Shown here piece after piece: positions 12,513 to 23,817 of a stretch of DNA of 64,000 bases. The translations under genes were made by a program, and so were the position numbers. How positions within the stretch are numbered: position 1 is the stretch's first letter; the number at the start of each line of letters is the position of its first letter. The DNA is from Gordionus sp. m RMFG-2023 (Eukaryota > Nematomorpha > Gordioida > Chordodea > Parachordodidae): contig NC_088775.1 in assembly GCF_954871325.1 (NCBI RefSeq), forward strand, positions 8,719,561-8,783,560. The letters run 5' to 3'. The notes below the pieces were generated by a model. The model made no database searches. It had not been told where the DNA came from and was given only the letters and a program-made list of their open reading frames with translations.

Positions 12513-12938
12513 AATTCAGGCAATAAAAATATTGAATACGAAATCTTAGGATAGATGTCACAAAATTTCCAGATGTTTTTGAAATAAATCTTTCTACTCA
12601 CTTAAAATTAAATATATAATTATATTTTTTGTGTTTAAATTATAAAAACGGATAAAAATATAGTAAATATAATATCATTGTTTGGAAATAAATAAGGCGT
12701 ACTAATGTGTTTTTCATTTTCTAGTAAAAGTTTAGTATAAATTTATTAGTTCAAGAGCGAAATTTCAAACTTGATCAAGCAATAAAATAATAAAGATAGG
12801 CTTCTTAAGATATATATTTATTAATATCAATTAATTATTTAATTTGATAGTTGCTATGCTATTCAAGAGCACTAAATATATAACTATGAATAAGAACACT
12901 CTCGAGGGTTGGATCCAATTATTCAATATTTTTTCGAA
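12513..12938. promoter_or_regulatory. Shared spacer between divergent genes
   Basis: The start codons of the UBFD1-like (minus) and PPIL1-like (plus) genes lie 426 bp apart, back to back, with no other gene between. The layout suggests a bidirectional promoter. The spacer is AT-rich and I see no diagnostic motif, so this rests on geometry only. Confidence 0.35.
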
Positions 12939-14405
12939 ATGACAAGCTTACCTGATAACGATTGGCAACCACCATATGTTACTCTTGAAACTACGTATTA
13001 TTTATTTTATATATATATAACGTGTAGACTCTGATATATAGAATGGGAAAGATTACGATTGAGCTATATTGGAGGCATGCCCCACATACATGTAAAAATT
13101 TTGCTGAATTGGCTAGGAAAGGATATTATAATGGTGTTATATTTCACAGAATAATACCAAATTTTATGATTCAGGGAGGTGATCCTTCTGGAACAGGTTG
13201 ATATCTTCTTATTCTAGATTAATAATTTATTTAATAGGAAGAGGGGGTTCCTCTATATATGGTAAAACTTTTGAGGATGAAATAAATGAAGATCTTAAAC
13301 ACACAGGTATAATATATTAATGTTATAATAGTTGTATATTATTATATTTATACTAATTATACCTTGAAATAAAAGTCAATTTGATATTGAATATTTAAAA
13401 ATAAACAATTTAATTTTTTTAAGATAAATTTTTTGTAATAATTAAGGCTTTGTAAATAAATTTTGCTTTAGAAGTCATTTATGTTTTAATAAACACAAGA
13501 ATTAATTATAAACATTTTTTCTTACAATTGATTAGACTTGATTGATATAAATTATTAAATATTAATAAGTTTTCAAATCAATATAGACTGGATTTTGCTA
13601 AAGCTAGTATATTTTTTAAAGAATAGTTTTATTTTTTTACTTTTTTTATAAAAATGTATTTTTAAATAAAGTAAATTTTTTTTTATCTAATATATTTTAA
13701 AAAAAAAATAGTTTAAATTTGAAATCTTCATTATTTTAAAAAATTATTTGCTTTTACATATTTTTTTGTTTACATAGATATATTGTGTCCATTGGGGGGG
13801 GGGAGTCAGTGTGAAGGGGGAATTTTTATTAGCCTAAAAATTATATTCATGAAAACCACAAATTTTTTAGGGAGATTACCTCTTGCCTCCCCTGCCTAGC
13901 TATGACTTTGAGTTTACATAACATGTTAAATATTTTATATATATCTATTTTCATTTTTTTATAATAACTACTAATTTAATTTTATAATAAAAGAAATAGG
14001 CCAGAGTCACTATAAACAAAATCATTACTGCCAATTTGATTATTGGCTCTCCTAATCAATAATTTATAAAACATGAATATTTTAGTGCTTTCCATAGTCA
14101 TAATTAAAGTGAAAAATTTTATGATAGTCCAAATGCCTAATATTAGGTTATGATAACTATTAATTTATTTTTATAATTTATATTTAGGGGCTGGTATTTT
14201 GTCTATGGCTAATTGTGGTCCAAATACTAATGGGAGTCAATTTTTTATCACACTTGCTCCCACTCAGCACTTAGATGGTAAACATACTATTTTTGGACGG
14301 GTTGATAAAGGAATGGGTGTTGTGAAGAAGATTGCCCTAGTTGAAACTGATGAAGAAGATAGACCAACTGATGATGTTCAAATACTCAAAGCATATATAT
14401 CCTAA
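12939..14405 (+). CDS. PPIL1: PPIL1-like peptidyl-prolyl isomerase
   Basis: Four exons, 12939-12994, 13042-13196, 13238-13306 and 14188-14405, give a 165-residue protein; introns are 47, 41 and 881 nt. The N-terminal [16 protein letters not shown] and the core match PPIL1, the cyclophilin that joins spliceosome B/C complexes through SKIP; human PPIL1 is 166 aa. Isomerase residues R55, F60 and Q63 are present in [14 protein letters not shown], followed by [11 protein letters not shown]. The position that is Trp in CypA and human PPIL1 (APTQWLDGKH) is His121 here, which by family knowledge should weaken cyclosporin binding. The ATG at 12939 follows the human start pattern after a short N-terminal difference. 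Confidence 0.95.
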
Positions 14406-14942
14406 CAAAAAAGATACAATATTCTAACAAGGAAAATACATATATAAGCAAATAATATTTATATGATATGTATTAATATTTTAATAATGAAAATATATTG
14501 TATATAAACCAAAATTTTGAGTTTTTTGTAGTAAACCCTGTTGTTAATTTATGATTGTTAGGGTGTTAATAACATCAACTTCTATTCACATATTATAGTT
14601 ATATCATATGTGTTTATTTGCAAAGATGTGTAAAGCTTCTTATAAAATGTAGTGAGATTAGCAACAATTTTTAAAATGTATATTGCCTAGGCAATAGTTT
14701 CAGGCAAATTAAAAAAAATGCTATTACATACCTGGCGGCCTAGACAAAATCTTTGAAGTATGTAAGGGTTTCAAGTTAGGTATCACCTCGTATATGGAAA
14801 CTTTTTTGGAATTAAAATTTACTTTGTGGTTTTGAATTTAGCATAATCGCTTTATCTACTAATAATGATATTAACCATTTCATCGGCCTCTATGTTCATG
14901 TATTATCACATAATCTATACATTTTCATTTATATGTATTTAC
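14406..14942. other. Spacer downstream of the PPIL1-like gene
   Basis: AT-rich, with no ORF or structure I can support; it probably contains the 3' UTR and poly(A) signals of the cyclophilin gene (for example AATAAT-type strings just after the stop). Confidence 0.3.
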
Positions 14943-15155
14943 TAGTGTTGTTCGGCTTGTTTTGAGCCGATTTTTTAAAACGGCTAACTCAATATTTTAG
15001 CCAGAAAAATATTGCCTAAGCCTCGAGATTTAGCTAATATATATCCAAACCTTTGTTCTTTCTACAATCAAAATCTTCAGGCTTTCGTAATATTATTCTG
15101 GGTTATTAGTTCGCCGTTTTTAAAAATCAGCTTAAAACGAGCTGTTTAACAACTA
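14943..15155. mobile_element. Palindromic hAT-type MITE, subfamily A
   Basis: A 213-bp near-palindrome starts TAGTGTTGTT and ends TTTAACAACTA. It is flanked by a perfect 8-bp duplication, GTATTTAC (14935-14942 and 15156-15163), the hallmark of hAT-class transposition. The core matches the other copies (GGCTAACTCAATATTTTAGCC). Confidence 0.88.
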
Positions 15156-15504
15156 GTATTTACACATTCAATTTTCCAATATATAAAATATCCTAAACCA
15201 ATAAAAATTAAATTCAAAACATCACTTTCATATATTCACAATATATATCATCTCCTTTTCCTTTGATCTCTACATCCCATCTGTTATTTTCCTCTTCCCC
15301 TCGTCATTTCATTCTAAATCGTTCCTTCTCATAACATTTTCTCTTCTATTTGTTATACCATTCTTTCTTTTTTTTCCCCTTATCTCTCATTTATGTTTAT
15401 TATATACCATTACCTCTGTCCTTGTTGTTCGTTTTCGTTATTCTTTTTTTATGTTCCTACACTTCTGATATTTTAATTTCATTAAATATAATAAAAAATA
15501 TTTC

Positions 15505-16190
15505 GTTAGCACTTGTGTGCGACATGGTTTACTGTAAAAATATAACAAATAGCCAAGTCTTACTGTAAAAATATTAGCACGAAGTTCGCTTTTAGATAAG
15601 AGGACTGGTTAACTTTCTTTTTATATTCTACATCTCACTGAACAGGACTTTGGTAATCCGTTTTTTATATTCAGCCGCCTCACTTAAGATCACTGTGGTA
15701 ATACGTTTTTTAATATTCCTTCACCTCACGTGAGAGGACTTTGGTAATTCCTTTTTTTATATTCAGCCACCTTACTTAAGAGGACCTTGGTAATCCCTTT
15801 TTTATATTCAACCGTAAAGGACTTTGGTAATTTTTTTTAACCCTTTGCGCTTATATTATATAAAGATGACACAATTTAAGGTCTAAGACAATTTGTTTAT
15901 TGATACTACTTTTTCTTACATACTATATTTCCAAATAATAAGTTTTATATATGTCGCAGAAAAATTAATATTTCACAAATGGAGAAAAATAATATTTATA
16001 TATAATTTTAAACAAAATAATATAATGATGATTTTTCCTTTTTTTTATGATTTTGAAAATATAAATTAATTAATAATCTTCTCTCATCATAAAAATAAAA
16101 TATATTAATCTATAACTTGATTAAATAACAATGAATGCGCTAAATTAACTTCCTCCAAAAATAGGTATATATGATACACCCCCACTAATC
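15505..16190 (-). repeat. Left (3') LTR of the gypsy fossil
   Basis: It aligns by eye with 23420-23760. It is longer because it carries about five imperfect tandem copies of a ~53-bp unit (see 15600-15840) where the right LTR has one. Its inner limit is uncertain and may reach about 16540. Confidence 0.6.
15600..15840. repeat. Tandem repeat inside the left LTR
   Basis: Roughly five degenerate copies of a unit near 53 bp, recognisable by GGACTTTGGTAAT followed by TTTTTTATATTCAGCC and CTCACTTAAGAG. The right LTR holds a single equivalent near 23540-23585. Confidence 0.75.
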
Positions 16191-16560
16191 GAAAACCAAA
16201 TGTAGCACTTTCACTTTATCGCCGGTAATTGCTGATTCATTATTATCTATCGCACAGGTGTTGAGTCAAACCATATCCAATCCTTGATTTAATTGTACCA
16301 TTAGTTATCGAATAAATTAAGATTAATATTTTTCCACCACCTTTACCCTGACAATATATATATATTGTTATCGTTATCATTATATATATAATTTTCCTAA
16401 TACGAATTTCCTAATTAATTCCTCATACTCTCAATCGTAGTCTCCCAGGTTCCACTATACAATTTTCCTTGCAAAAATTTCCTCTTAATTCATATTCCCA
16501 ATCTTAATCTCGCAGGTTCCACTCTCCTTTTCAACGTATCCGATGCCGTATTCTCTCTCT

Positions 16561-16752
16561 TCAGTCGGCAAACTTTATCCGGTTTAATTTGTGCCCAATA
16601 TTTCCCATCATCACCCTGGATTCCCATTTTTTTGCTATTCCATATATTCTGACCCACACGGCCTGTCCCACTACGAATTTAGATGTCTCACTTGCCTCCT
16701 CTTCCACCTCTTTAGTCGGTTTCTGCTTTAATATATCCAGTAATATCCGCAT
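16561..16752 (-). pseudogene. Gypsy integrase C-terminal fragment
   Basis: The minus-strand fragment contains FVVGQAVWVRIYG and KKWESRVMMGNIG, the small barrel motif that follows the integrase core in Ty3/gypsy polyproteins. Part of the fossil described at 15505-23765. Confidence 0.75.
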
Positions 16753-17849
16753 TCTTCCTAAAAATTTCTCACCGCGGACTTTTATTTTTCACTGTTGCTG
16801 TAATTTGCCAACTACCCAAATCTCCCATCCTCCTTATTTTGATTTTCATAACCGATTTTTGACAAACGCCGCCATCCTCTCTGCCTGATCATTCGAACTC
16901 GATTAATATGGGCGCTAAAATGTGTGGCGCTCCGGTTCCATCACAAATAACTTGAACCGTTTATGAAGGCTGGGCCTTCATCCGATATAATTATCTTTTC
17001 TACTCCGAATCGGACCCAAAGTTTTTTTAACGTCTTTACCACCACATGGTTGTCAACCCCTCAATTCTTCGTACTCTACCCATTTGGAATATGCGACGAC
17101 AATTAGTATATATAATTTGTTTTCAAAGTGAAAAAAATCAACGTGTATGCGCTCCGTGGCTGTGTAGCTTTCGGCCATATAATTTTCTTGCCTTTAGATG
17201 GCATACTCTCCCAAAAATTACATATCAAACAACTCCAGCTCATAATCTCTTTATTCATCCCAGGCCACCACACATATTTATAATCTCTATATTTATCTCA
17301 GGCTACCACACATATTCACGAGACCACTATTTCATCCTTTAACTCCTTGATCTCCCTCACAAATCATTGCCTTTATCGCCTCCCTTAATTTGAAGGGCAC
17401 TACTCCCTGATTCCCTCTTACCACGCATTCATCTACTATCTATCTTCAACTCTTTCGCTACATGTTTAATATTTTTATCCTCATCTCTTCATTGCCTTCG
17501 ACCTACTCTGTACTCTTTAATCTGTGTCAATTCGCGATCTATTAATATAGCTATTTCGAGTTTTACCCACGTTATTAGTCCACCTCTAGAAATTCCCGCC
17601 ACCATTCGAATCAACATCTGCTCAGTTTTCCCATCGAACTCTTTTTGTTTCTCTTCTTCCAAATTTTTGCCAGCCCCACAGCATTACGTAATTAGTTTTT
17701 TCTTCCTCATCATTTTTAACTATACGTCAAAACTGCCCATCAGTATTAACCACTTCTGCTTGGCGATAGCATTAACTCTTTATTATCTTTTTTGAACAGA
17801 TGTACAAGCTGTTTTTGATCAGTATATATAACAAATCTAAGTCTGATCA

Positions 17850-20540
17850 GTGGCCCCTACAACGGGGTGGGGGGGGGGGGTCCGAAGCAACTGCTTCAGT
17901 AAATTTGAGTGGGGGTACTTTTTTTTTTTAAAAAAAAATTTTTTTTATTTTTTTGAGTGGGGGGTACTTTTTTTTAAAAAAATTATATTTTAATATTAAA
18001 ATTTTTTTTTTATTGTTTTGCTACATCCATCCATAACCAATTGATTTCTGGTTTATGTATGTAATAATAAGACCCCCCCCCCCCCCTCTTATTTATTAAT
18101 TTAATATGTATTGACGGAAATTTTAGATCGATGTTTAGTAAATTAGGTTGTTATCCGAGATTTCTTGTCATAAATTATTTTTCCAATTTAAAAATATGCC
18201 TAAAAATATTAACCAAAAATAATAAAATGTGTTAGAAAAAAATATAAAATCTGACTCTTTTAATGATCATGAAATTTAATAGTGATATTATTGTGCATGA
18301 ACACAGACACATATGATGGCCGATTATGGAAAGCTTTTACACAACAAAAATTCCATATTACAATTTATAATACTCCAGAAAAAATGTGTGGATAATAACC
18401 GTTCTATCATAAGAATATTAATAATGTCTAGGTTATTTAATATCTCGTAACCAAGCCTTCTGGGGAACAGCTACAAGTAGGCAATATGACGGGCCTTATT
18501 AAACTCATTGCAGATTCTGAACCTGTACTGGGAGAAAAACAATAAGGGATTAAAAACGAAATTATATGCAAATCTATTAACATATAATAACATAAATATT
18601 CTCATAAAACCATGAAAAATATGGTTATAAAAAAATTCAAAATGAGATTGAATTTAACAGGTGCTTTTCAATCATAGTTGATGGCACATATGATGTTTCG
18701 AAATCAGAAGCAATAGCTTTGACTAAGATATGTTGAAAATAGTGAGACGCCGAAGCTGTTGAAAGACTGATACATATATTGTACGTGAAATACCACAGGT
18801 CTCGATATTAAGCATAATATAATGTCCAAACTTGGCTCGATGAATTTACCCCTTGAATTCCTAATTGGGCAAAGTTATGATGGGGCCTCAAACATGAGTG
18901 GAAGAATCAATGGTGTGCAGGCCTTGATTAGAGCAGAGGCGCCAAAGGCAGATTTTATTTGGTGTTATTGTCATTGATTAAATTTAATCATTGTTCAATT
19001 ATGCCAATCAATTAAAGAACTTCAAATGTTCTAGGAATACTAGATGAGATTTATATCTATTTTAATGGTGTAAAAAGATATGAGGTACTCAAAAAATTTC
19101 AGTGTAATGATCTGAAAAAATCGCAACGATTTCTACGCATCAAGAATACCACTCGGTAATAGTACCTTATTTATTTATATTTAAAATGTTTTTTATTTAG
19201 AAGCTGGCTATCGTCATATAAAGCTATTGTAAATTTTTTTCTACTTTATGATGCCTTGAGGGCAGCTTTAACAAATTTAAAGGATTCTGAAGATCCTGCC
19301 ACTTCAACTATGGATAGTGCTATAGTCTTTAGAATAGAAAATTTTGATTTTATCTTATCACTTAGTGTTTTGGATAAAATATTGTTGATAACAAGTTTGG
19401 CTTGTACAAAATTGCAAACCATTTCGAAGAATATAGGGTTTGCAATAAATCAAATTCAATTGGCAAAAGATTGCTTGATTAATTTGAGAAGTATAATATA
19501 AATTATTGTCTTAATTATTTTTTAATCTAATAGATAATAACACTGAATTTTTGGATGTTTTTTCAAAGGCACAAAATTTTATGAAGAAGAGAAATCTACC
19601 TTTTGATTTTTAAAGTTCTAAACTTCAAACATTACAATCCAAAAGGAGAGGAGGTATATATACTTTCATCATTAAATATAGAAATTTTTTTTAGCTTTAA
19701 AATAGGTGTGTTTTATGCTGCACTCGATTTAATTATTATGCTGTTTAACGAAAGATTTAATGATGATTCGATAAAATTTTTACATCAAACATCATTTTTT
19801 ACGCCAAATAATGTGGTAGAAAAATTAATTATTAAAGAAGATATCGAGGATATCTGTGAATTTTACAATTTAAATTCAAGTCAAATTTTCGAAGAAATGT
19901 TGAAGTTTAGAAATATTTATAAGATGGCCAAAATAGGGAATGTAATTATTACTCATAACCTAGAGGTTCAAGAATCTAAAGATTTGTCAGATTCTGATAA
20001 TTGTAAATTTATTTAATTAAAATATTTTTACCAATACATTATTTAGCTTCTTCTGATGACGATGATAAATCAGGGACTTACGATTCAGATTGGAAAAACT
20101 ATTCATTTATTTTACATTGTCGTCTACTTTAAAATTTTTCTGCTTTCCCTAATTTAAATTTATTAACCATTCCTACAACCTCATGTACTGCCGAAAGAGT
20201 CATGAGTAAAATTAAATTAATTAAAACAAGACTTCGTAGTACCATGAAAGATTCATTTCTCAATAATTTAACCATATTATCAATGGAAAAAAATTTATTT
20301 AAATAATTAAATATTGATGAAATTATAAATTCTTTCGCTTTCTCTTTCCCTAATTACTAATTTAAAAATAATATTTATAAAGTATATATTTTTTGCATTT
20401 TATTTATATATTTTAAAAATTGATGCAAAAAAATTATTTTTGAAATTTATGGGTGTCAAATAATTATAATTTTTTCGAGGGCGGGGGGTACTTTTCAGGG
20501 GGGTATTCTGCTTCATTCGCTCAGAAAGTGTAGGGGCCAC
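17850..20540 (+). mobile_element. hAT transposon inserted in the gypsy RNase H region
   Basis: Ends are matching inverted repeats, GTGGCCCCTACA (17850-17861) and TGTAGGGGCCAC (20529-20540). Flanks GTCTGATCA and GTTCGATCA (7 of 9 identical) fit a decayed ~8-bp target duplication; the outer base or two of the repeat are uncertain. The gypsy RNase H reading frame resumes on both sides. Long G and T/A tracts lie just inside each end (17865-17880; 20485-20505). The transposase on the plus strand is decayed. Confidence 0.88.
18470..20305 (+). pseudogene. hAT transposase (DUF4371/ZMYM1-like), decayed
   Basis: Recognisable blocks in order: GLIKLIADSEPVLGEK, FSIIVDGTYDVSKSEA (first catalytic Asp block), SMNLPLEFLIGQSYDGASNM followed by the CYCH-L metal motif, TRSWLSSYKAIVNF, and a C-terminal dimerisation block TIPTTSCTAERVMSKIKLI. 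Short GT..AG introns of the host class appear inside it (for example 19156-19200, 45 nt; about 19490-19532, 43 nt). Stops and frame changes occur between blocks (for example just after the metal motif near 18977 and in the 18540-18650 stretch), so this copy is not functional. Confidence 0.85.
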
Positions 20541-20559
20541 GTTCGATCACTCAAGACTT

Positions 20560-21200
20560 AGTCAGTCCATAAATGACGGCCAACGCTTCTTGCTCTAATA
20601 TCTTGTTTTTGCTGCTCTGAACATTGAAAAACAGTACGGCCTCTCTAACCCATATACACTCTGTAATAATACTCCACCTATACCTTTATTAAAAGCATCC
20701 ACGGTTAAAGCCTCCTCCAAATTGTTATTAAATCATACCAGAATAGGTTCCCTTCCAATTAGATATTTAAATTCTTCTAACGTTTCTTCTTGTTCCTTTT
20801 CCCATTCAAATCATTCACCTTTTTCCAATAATTAATACAGTGCCGATATCTGCATCAAAACGTTATTCGGTCTCAACATACTAGTTATTTCTATCATATT
20901 TTTATCCAGTGGCCTCATCTCTCTCCCATTAATCTGTGGCCTAGATACATTACCTCCGTTACTCCCAACATAGTTATCTCGGCACTTGCCCTCAATTTCA
21001 TATAATTCTTAGGAATACTGCTCCTAATCTTTGTGCATGCTGCTCAAGAATCCACCCCCCCCCCTCGTTTCTAACACATCGTCTATGTATTAAAAGACTT
21101 CTTCTAAACCGTGGAAAATTGCTACCATTTTATTAAAAATTTGGACCAATACGCCAAATATAATTGTAAAAATTGCGTCGCAAAGCTATTTCACTTCCAC
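20560..21200 (-). pseudogene. Gypsy reverse transcriptase / RNase H region (remnant)
   Basis: Reading the minus strand, YIDDVLET near 21085 is the RT catalytic motif, and ILEQEALAVIYGL near 20600 is the RNase H start motif; the next RNase H motif, YTDQKQLVHLF, lies across the hAT insertion near 17800. Broken fossil. Confidence 0.7.
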
Positions 21201-22453
21201 AACCCATGGGTTTTGCGAACCCGATAATATGCTTACAAACTGAATTTTCCGTTAGTCTTCTCCACCGGCACCAGCGGTGTTGCCTACCGTTATATTCCAC
21301 AGGAGACACAACTCACTTATTTAACCATAGATCCAATTCTATTTCCATTTCGTCCGCGCGTCACAATCCACAAAATTTTGCACACAGCCCTCCTTCATTT
21401 TAATATCCACTTTATAATCTCCTAGACACTCCAAACCTTTATAGAAAATCTCTTGATAATTATACACTAATTCATGCACTCCTTCTTGCATTTTGTTTAT
21501 TACGCATTTATTTTCGTTAAGTTGTTCCATTACTTTACGCGCTCTCCTCCAGCCTTTTCGCTCCATTTCTTCGTTTCCAAACTTCATTCCTCTGGCAACT
21601 CTATTTTACTTAAAGAATTCCCTTCGATTTCTCAACTTCCCCCAGATTTTTCTCCTAGAATTCTCCCCAATTTCTCCCCTGCCCCCTCCCCCCACAATTT
21701 CTCTCTTTGATACCCCCGATTTTTCTCTTAGAATACCCCTCCCACATTGCTCTCTCAGAATATCCTCAAATTTCTCTCCTAGAAATCCCCCCCCCCCCGA
21801 TTTCTAGAATTCTCCTCAACCCCCCACCTTGAATTCCCCCATATTTCTTTATTAGAATTAATAAAATATCACTTCCTTCTCCTTTCCCCTTTTCCCCTCT
21901 TCTAAATTACTGCTGAACATAGTTTCAATCCCCGACCATCTTTCTCCCAATACACCGGATTCTTGCACCTATCTCCATCCTTTTGAGTTACAAATGCACC
22001 ATATCACGCAGATACGCCCCAAAATTTATACTCCGGACCCATTCGGGTTATCCAATTCCGCCCTGACACCTCTGCTACTTTACTTTTGATAATCCATAAC
22101 CCCAATAATTCCACAATTTATTCCATTACCGCTTTTAACTCCATTCTTCCCACCACATCCAACTCCGATCCATCTATTTACCGGATCCTTCTTCTCTTTA
22201 TCATTTAAGCCGCCTAGATACTCGATATTAATCGTATACCATCACTGACATTGCCACTCCGATATCAAATAACATGTATATCACTCCCATTTAAATTCAT
22301 CCATACTCTAGGACAGTGATCATTCACAATATCATCTTGCATCATATTTATATTAATTTTTTTATATTGCTAATGCCTGATTATTAAAGATTCTTTGCTA
22401 TCAAATAGTCACAAATTTTTACACTCTCTCGCCACACACCTTCCTTTTGACAT

Positions 22454-22747
22454 CTAAAACAATCTATGTTTTGTTCTAGTTTTTTTTAAAAATAGGTTCA
22501 TCCTTCCCATTTTATCGTTCTCAATAATTCGAAAATTCGGGGCATTTTGACCAATTATTCTATGCATGACACCTCCTCTAGGGTTTTGAATGCTCGAATT
22601 GCACTCCTCTTTCCTCTTTATTATGATCAAATCGTCCACCACCCGCAAATCGCAACATTTCTTGTTTCTAGATTCGGAACATTTTGTTTCCTCACTATCT
22701 CTCACCATATGTCCTTGTCTCCCACAATTAAAACAATTCAAATTCAT
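22454..22747 (-). pseudogene. Gypsy gag zinc-knuckle fragment
   Basis: Begins with LNCFNCGRQGHMVRDSEETKC, a CCHC nucleocapsid knuckle followed by a second Cys cluster. It sits at the expected gag position, inward of the right (5') LTR. Broken fossil. Confidence 0.75.
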
Positions 22748-23419
22748 ATTCCCTCTTCCTCATGAATCAAAACTCAATCTCATTTCTCGCCACGCCATTC
22801 TTGAGAATGCTCTCTCGGTTCTCTATATTGTCCTCTATATTGTCCTCTATATTGTCCCAATATTTGATTATATCCAGATCCTCTATATCGGTCTTCTCTT
22901 ACCGGGTTATTTATCTTTTCATTTCTATTTAATCCCCCGAGATCACTATCGGTCCATCCTTTAATTAATTCCTGCACACGTAATTATGTTATCCGCCCCA
23001 TCATATCCTCCTCTCCATTATGTCCTTCAATCGTCAAAGTTTGGCCTTTTATCCTCACGCTCCGACATCTTCTAATACTTCTTTCCAGGATTATTATATA
23101 ATCAACTCGCCAAAAATTTTATATTGTAATTCTCATTTCACAATTTTATACTCTTCATCACCAGTTTTATAAAAGGTTTATAATCAACTTCGAAACAAAT
23201 ATGTTGGTCATTTGTAAAATCAGCAGATAAATTCAATAGTGTAATTAGTCCAATGATGCACATTTACATTTACCAACTTTTTAAATATCAATAATTTCGA
23301 TAAGATTTGGTTAAATTTACGGCTATAATTCCCGTATACTCTTGTTTTTATAATTATATAAAATAAATACTGATTCCTTCTTTTCCCACAACATCTTGGC
23401 CACAAATATAAAAACTTCG

Positions 23420-23765
23420 GCAGCACTTCTGTGCGACAGGGCTTACTGTAAAAATATTAAAAAAATCGGGCAACACTTCCATGTCAGGTCTTACTGTTAA
23501 AATATCAGCGCGAAGGTCGCCTACATATAAGAGGACTCTGGTTAACTGCTTTTTTATATTAAATCGCCTCACTCAAGAACTTAGGTATCTTTCACATTTT
23601 GAAAAATAAGTATAAATTTATTAATAATCATCTCTAATCATAAAAATAAAATATATTAATCTTGATAAGGATGACTTGACAAAATAATAAAAAAATAATA
23701 AATGAGCAAAATTAACTTCCCTCAAATAAATTGATATATATATGACAATTATCATTTTATTTTCT
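23420..23765 (-). repeat. Right (5') LTR of the gypsy fossil
   Basis: Matches the left LTR at 15505-16190 with fewer internal tandem units. Its outer part appears interrupted by, or ends next to, the hAT-like element starting at 23818; the true outer limit could not be found. Confidence 0.6.
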
Positions 23766-23817
23766 ACTCTCTTTTTCCAATTTCCTTTTGTCCTTTTTAT
23801 CTTTTATCTATTGTTTT

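Larger units (their letters stand above)
15505..23765 (-). mobile_element. Ty3/gypsy LTR retrotransposon, broken fossil
   Basis: Repeats at the two ends read in the same direction: about 15505-16190 on the left and 23420-23760 on the right, sharing for example TGTGCGACA, TTACTGTAAAAATAT and AAAATAAAATATATTAATC. Parts on the minus strand in gypsy order: a CCHC gag knuckle (right), an RT region with YIDD (near 21085), RNase H motifs on both sides of a hAT insertion, and an integrase tail (left). It is heavily degraded, with many interruptions and no long frame left; the repeats have clearly diverged, so it is old. The outer edges, primer site and target duplication could not be fixed. Confidence 0.8.

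Noticed and set aside
13790-13810. Cyclophilin intron C/G tract considered as a transposon end
   Set aside because: No matching inverted end or duplication found nearby.
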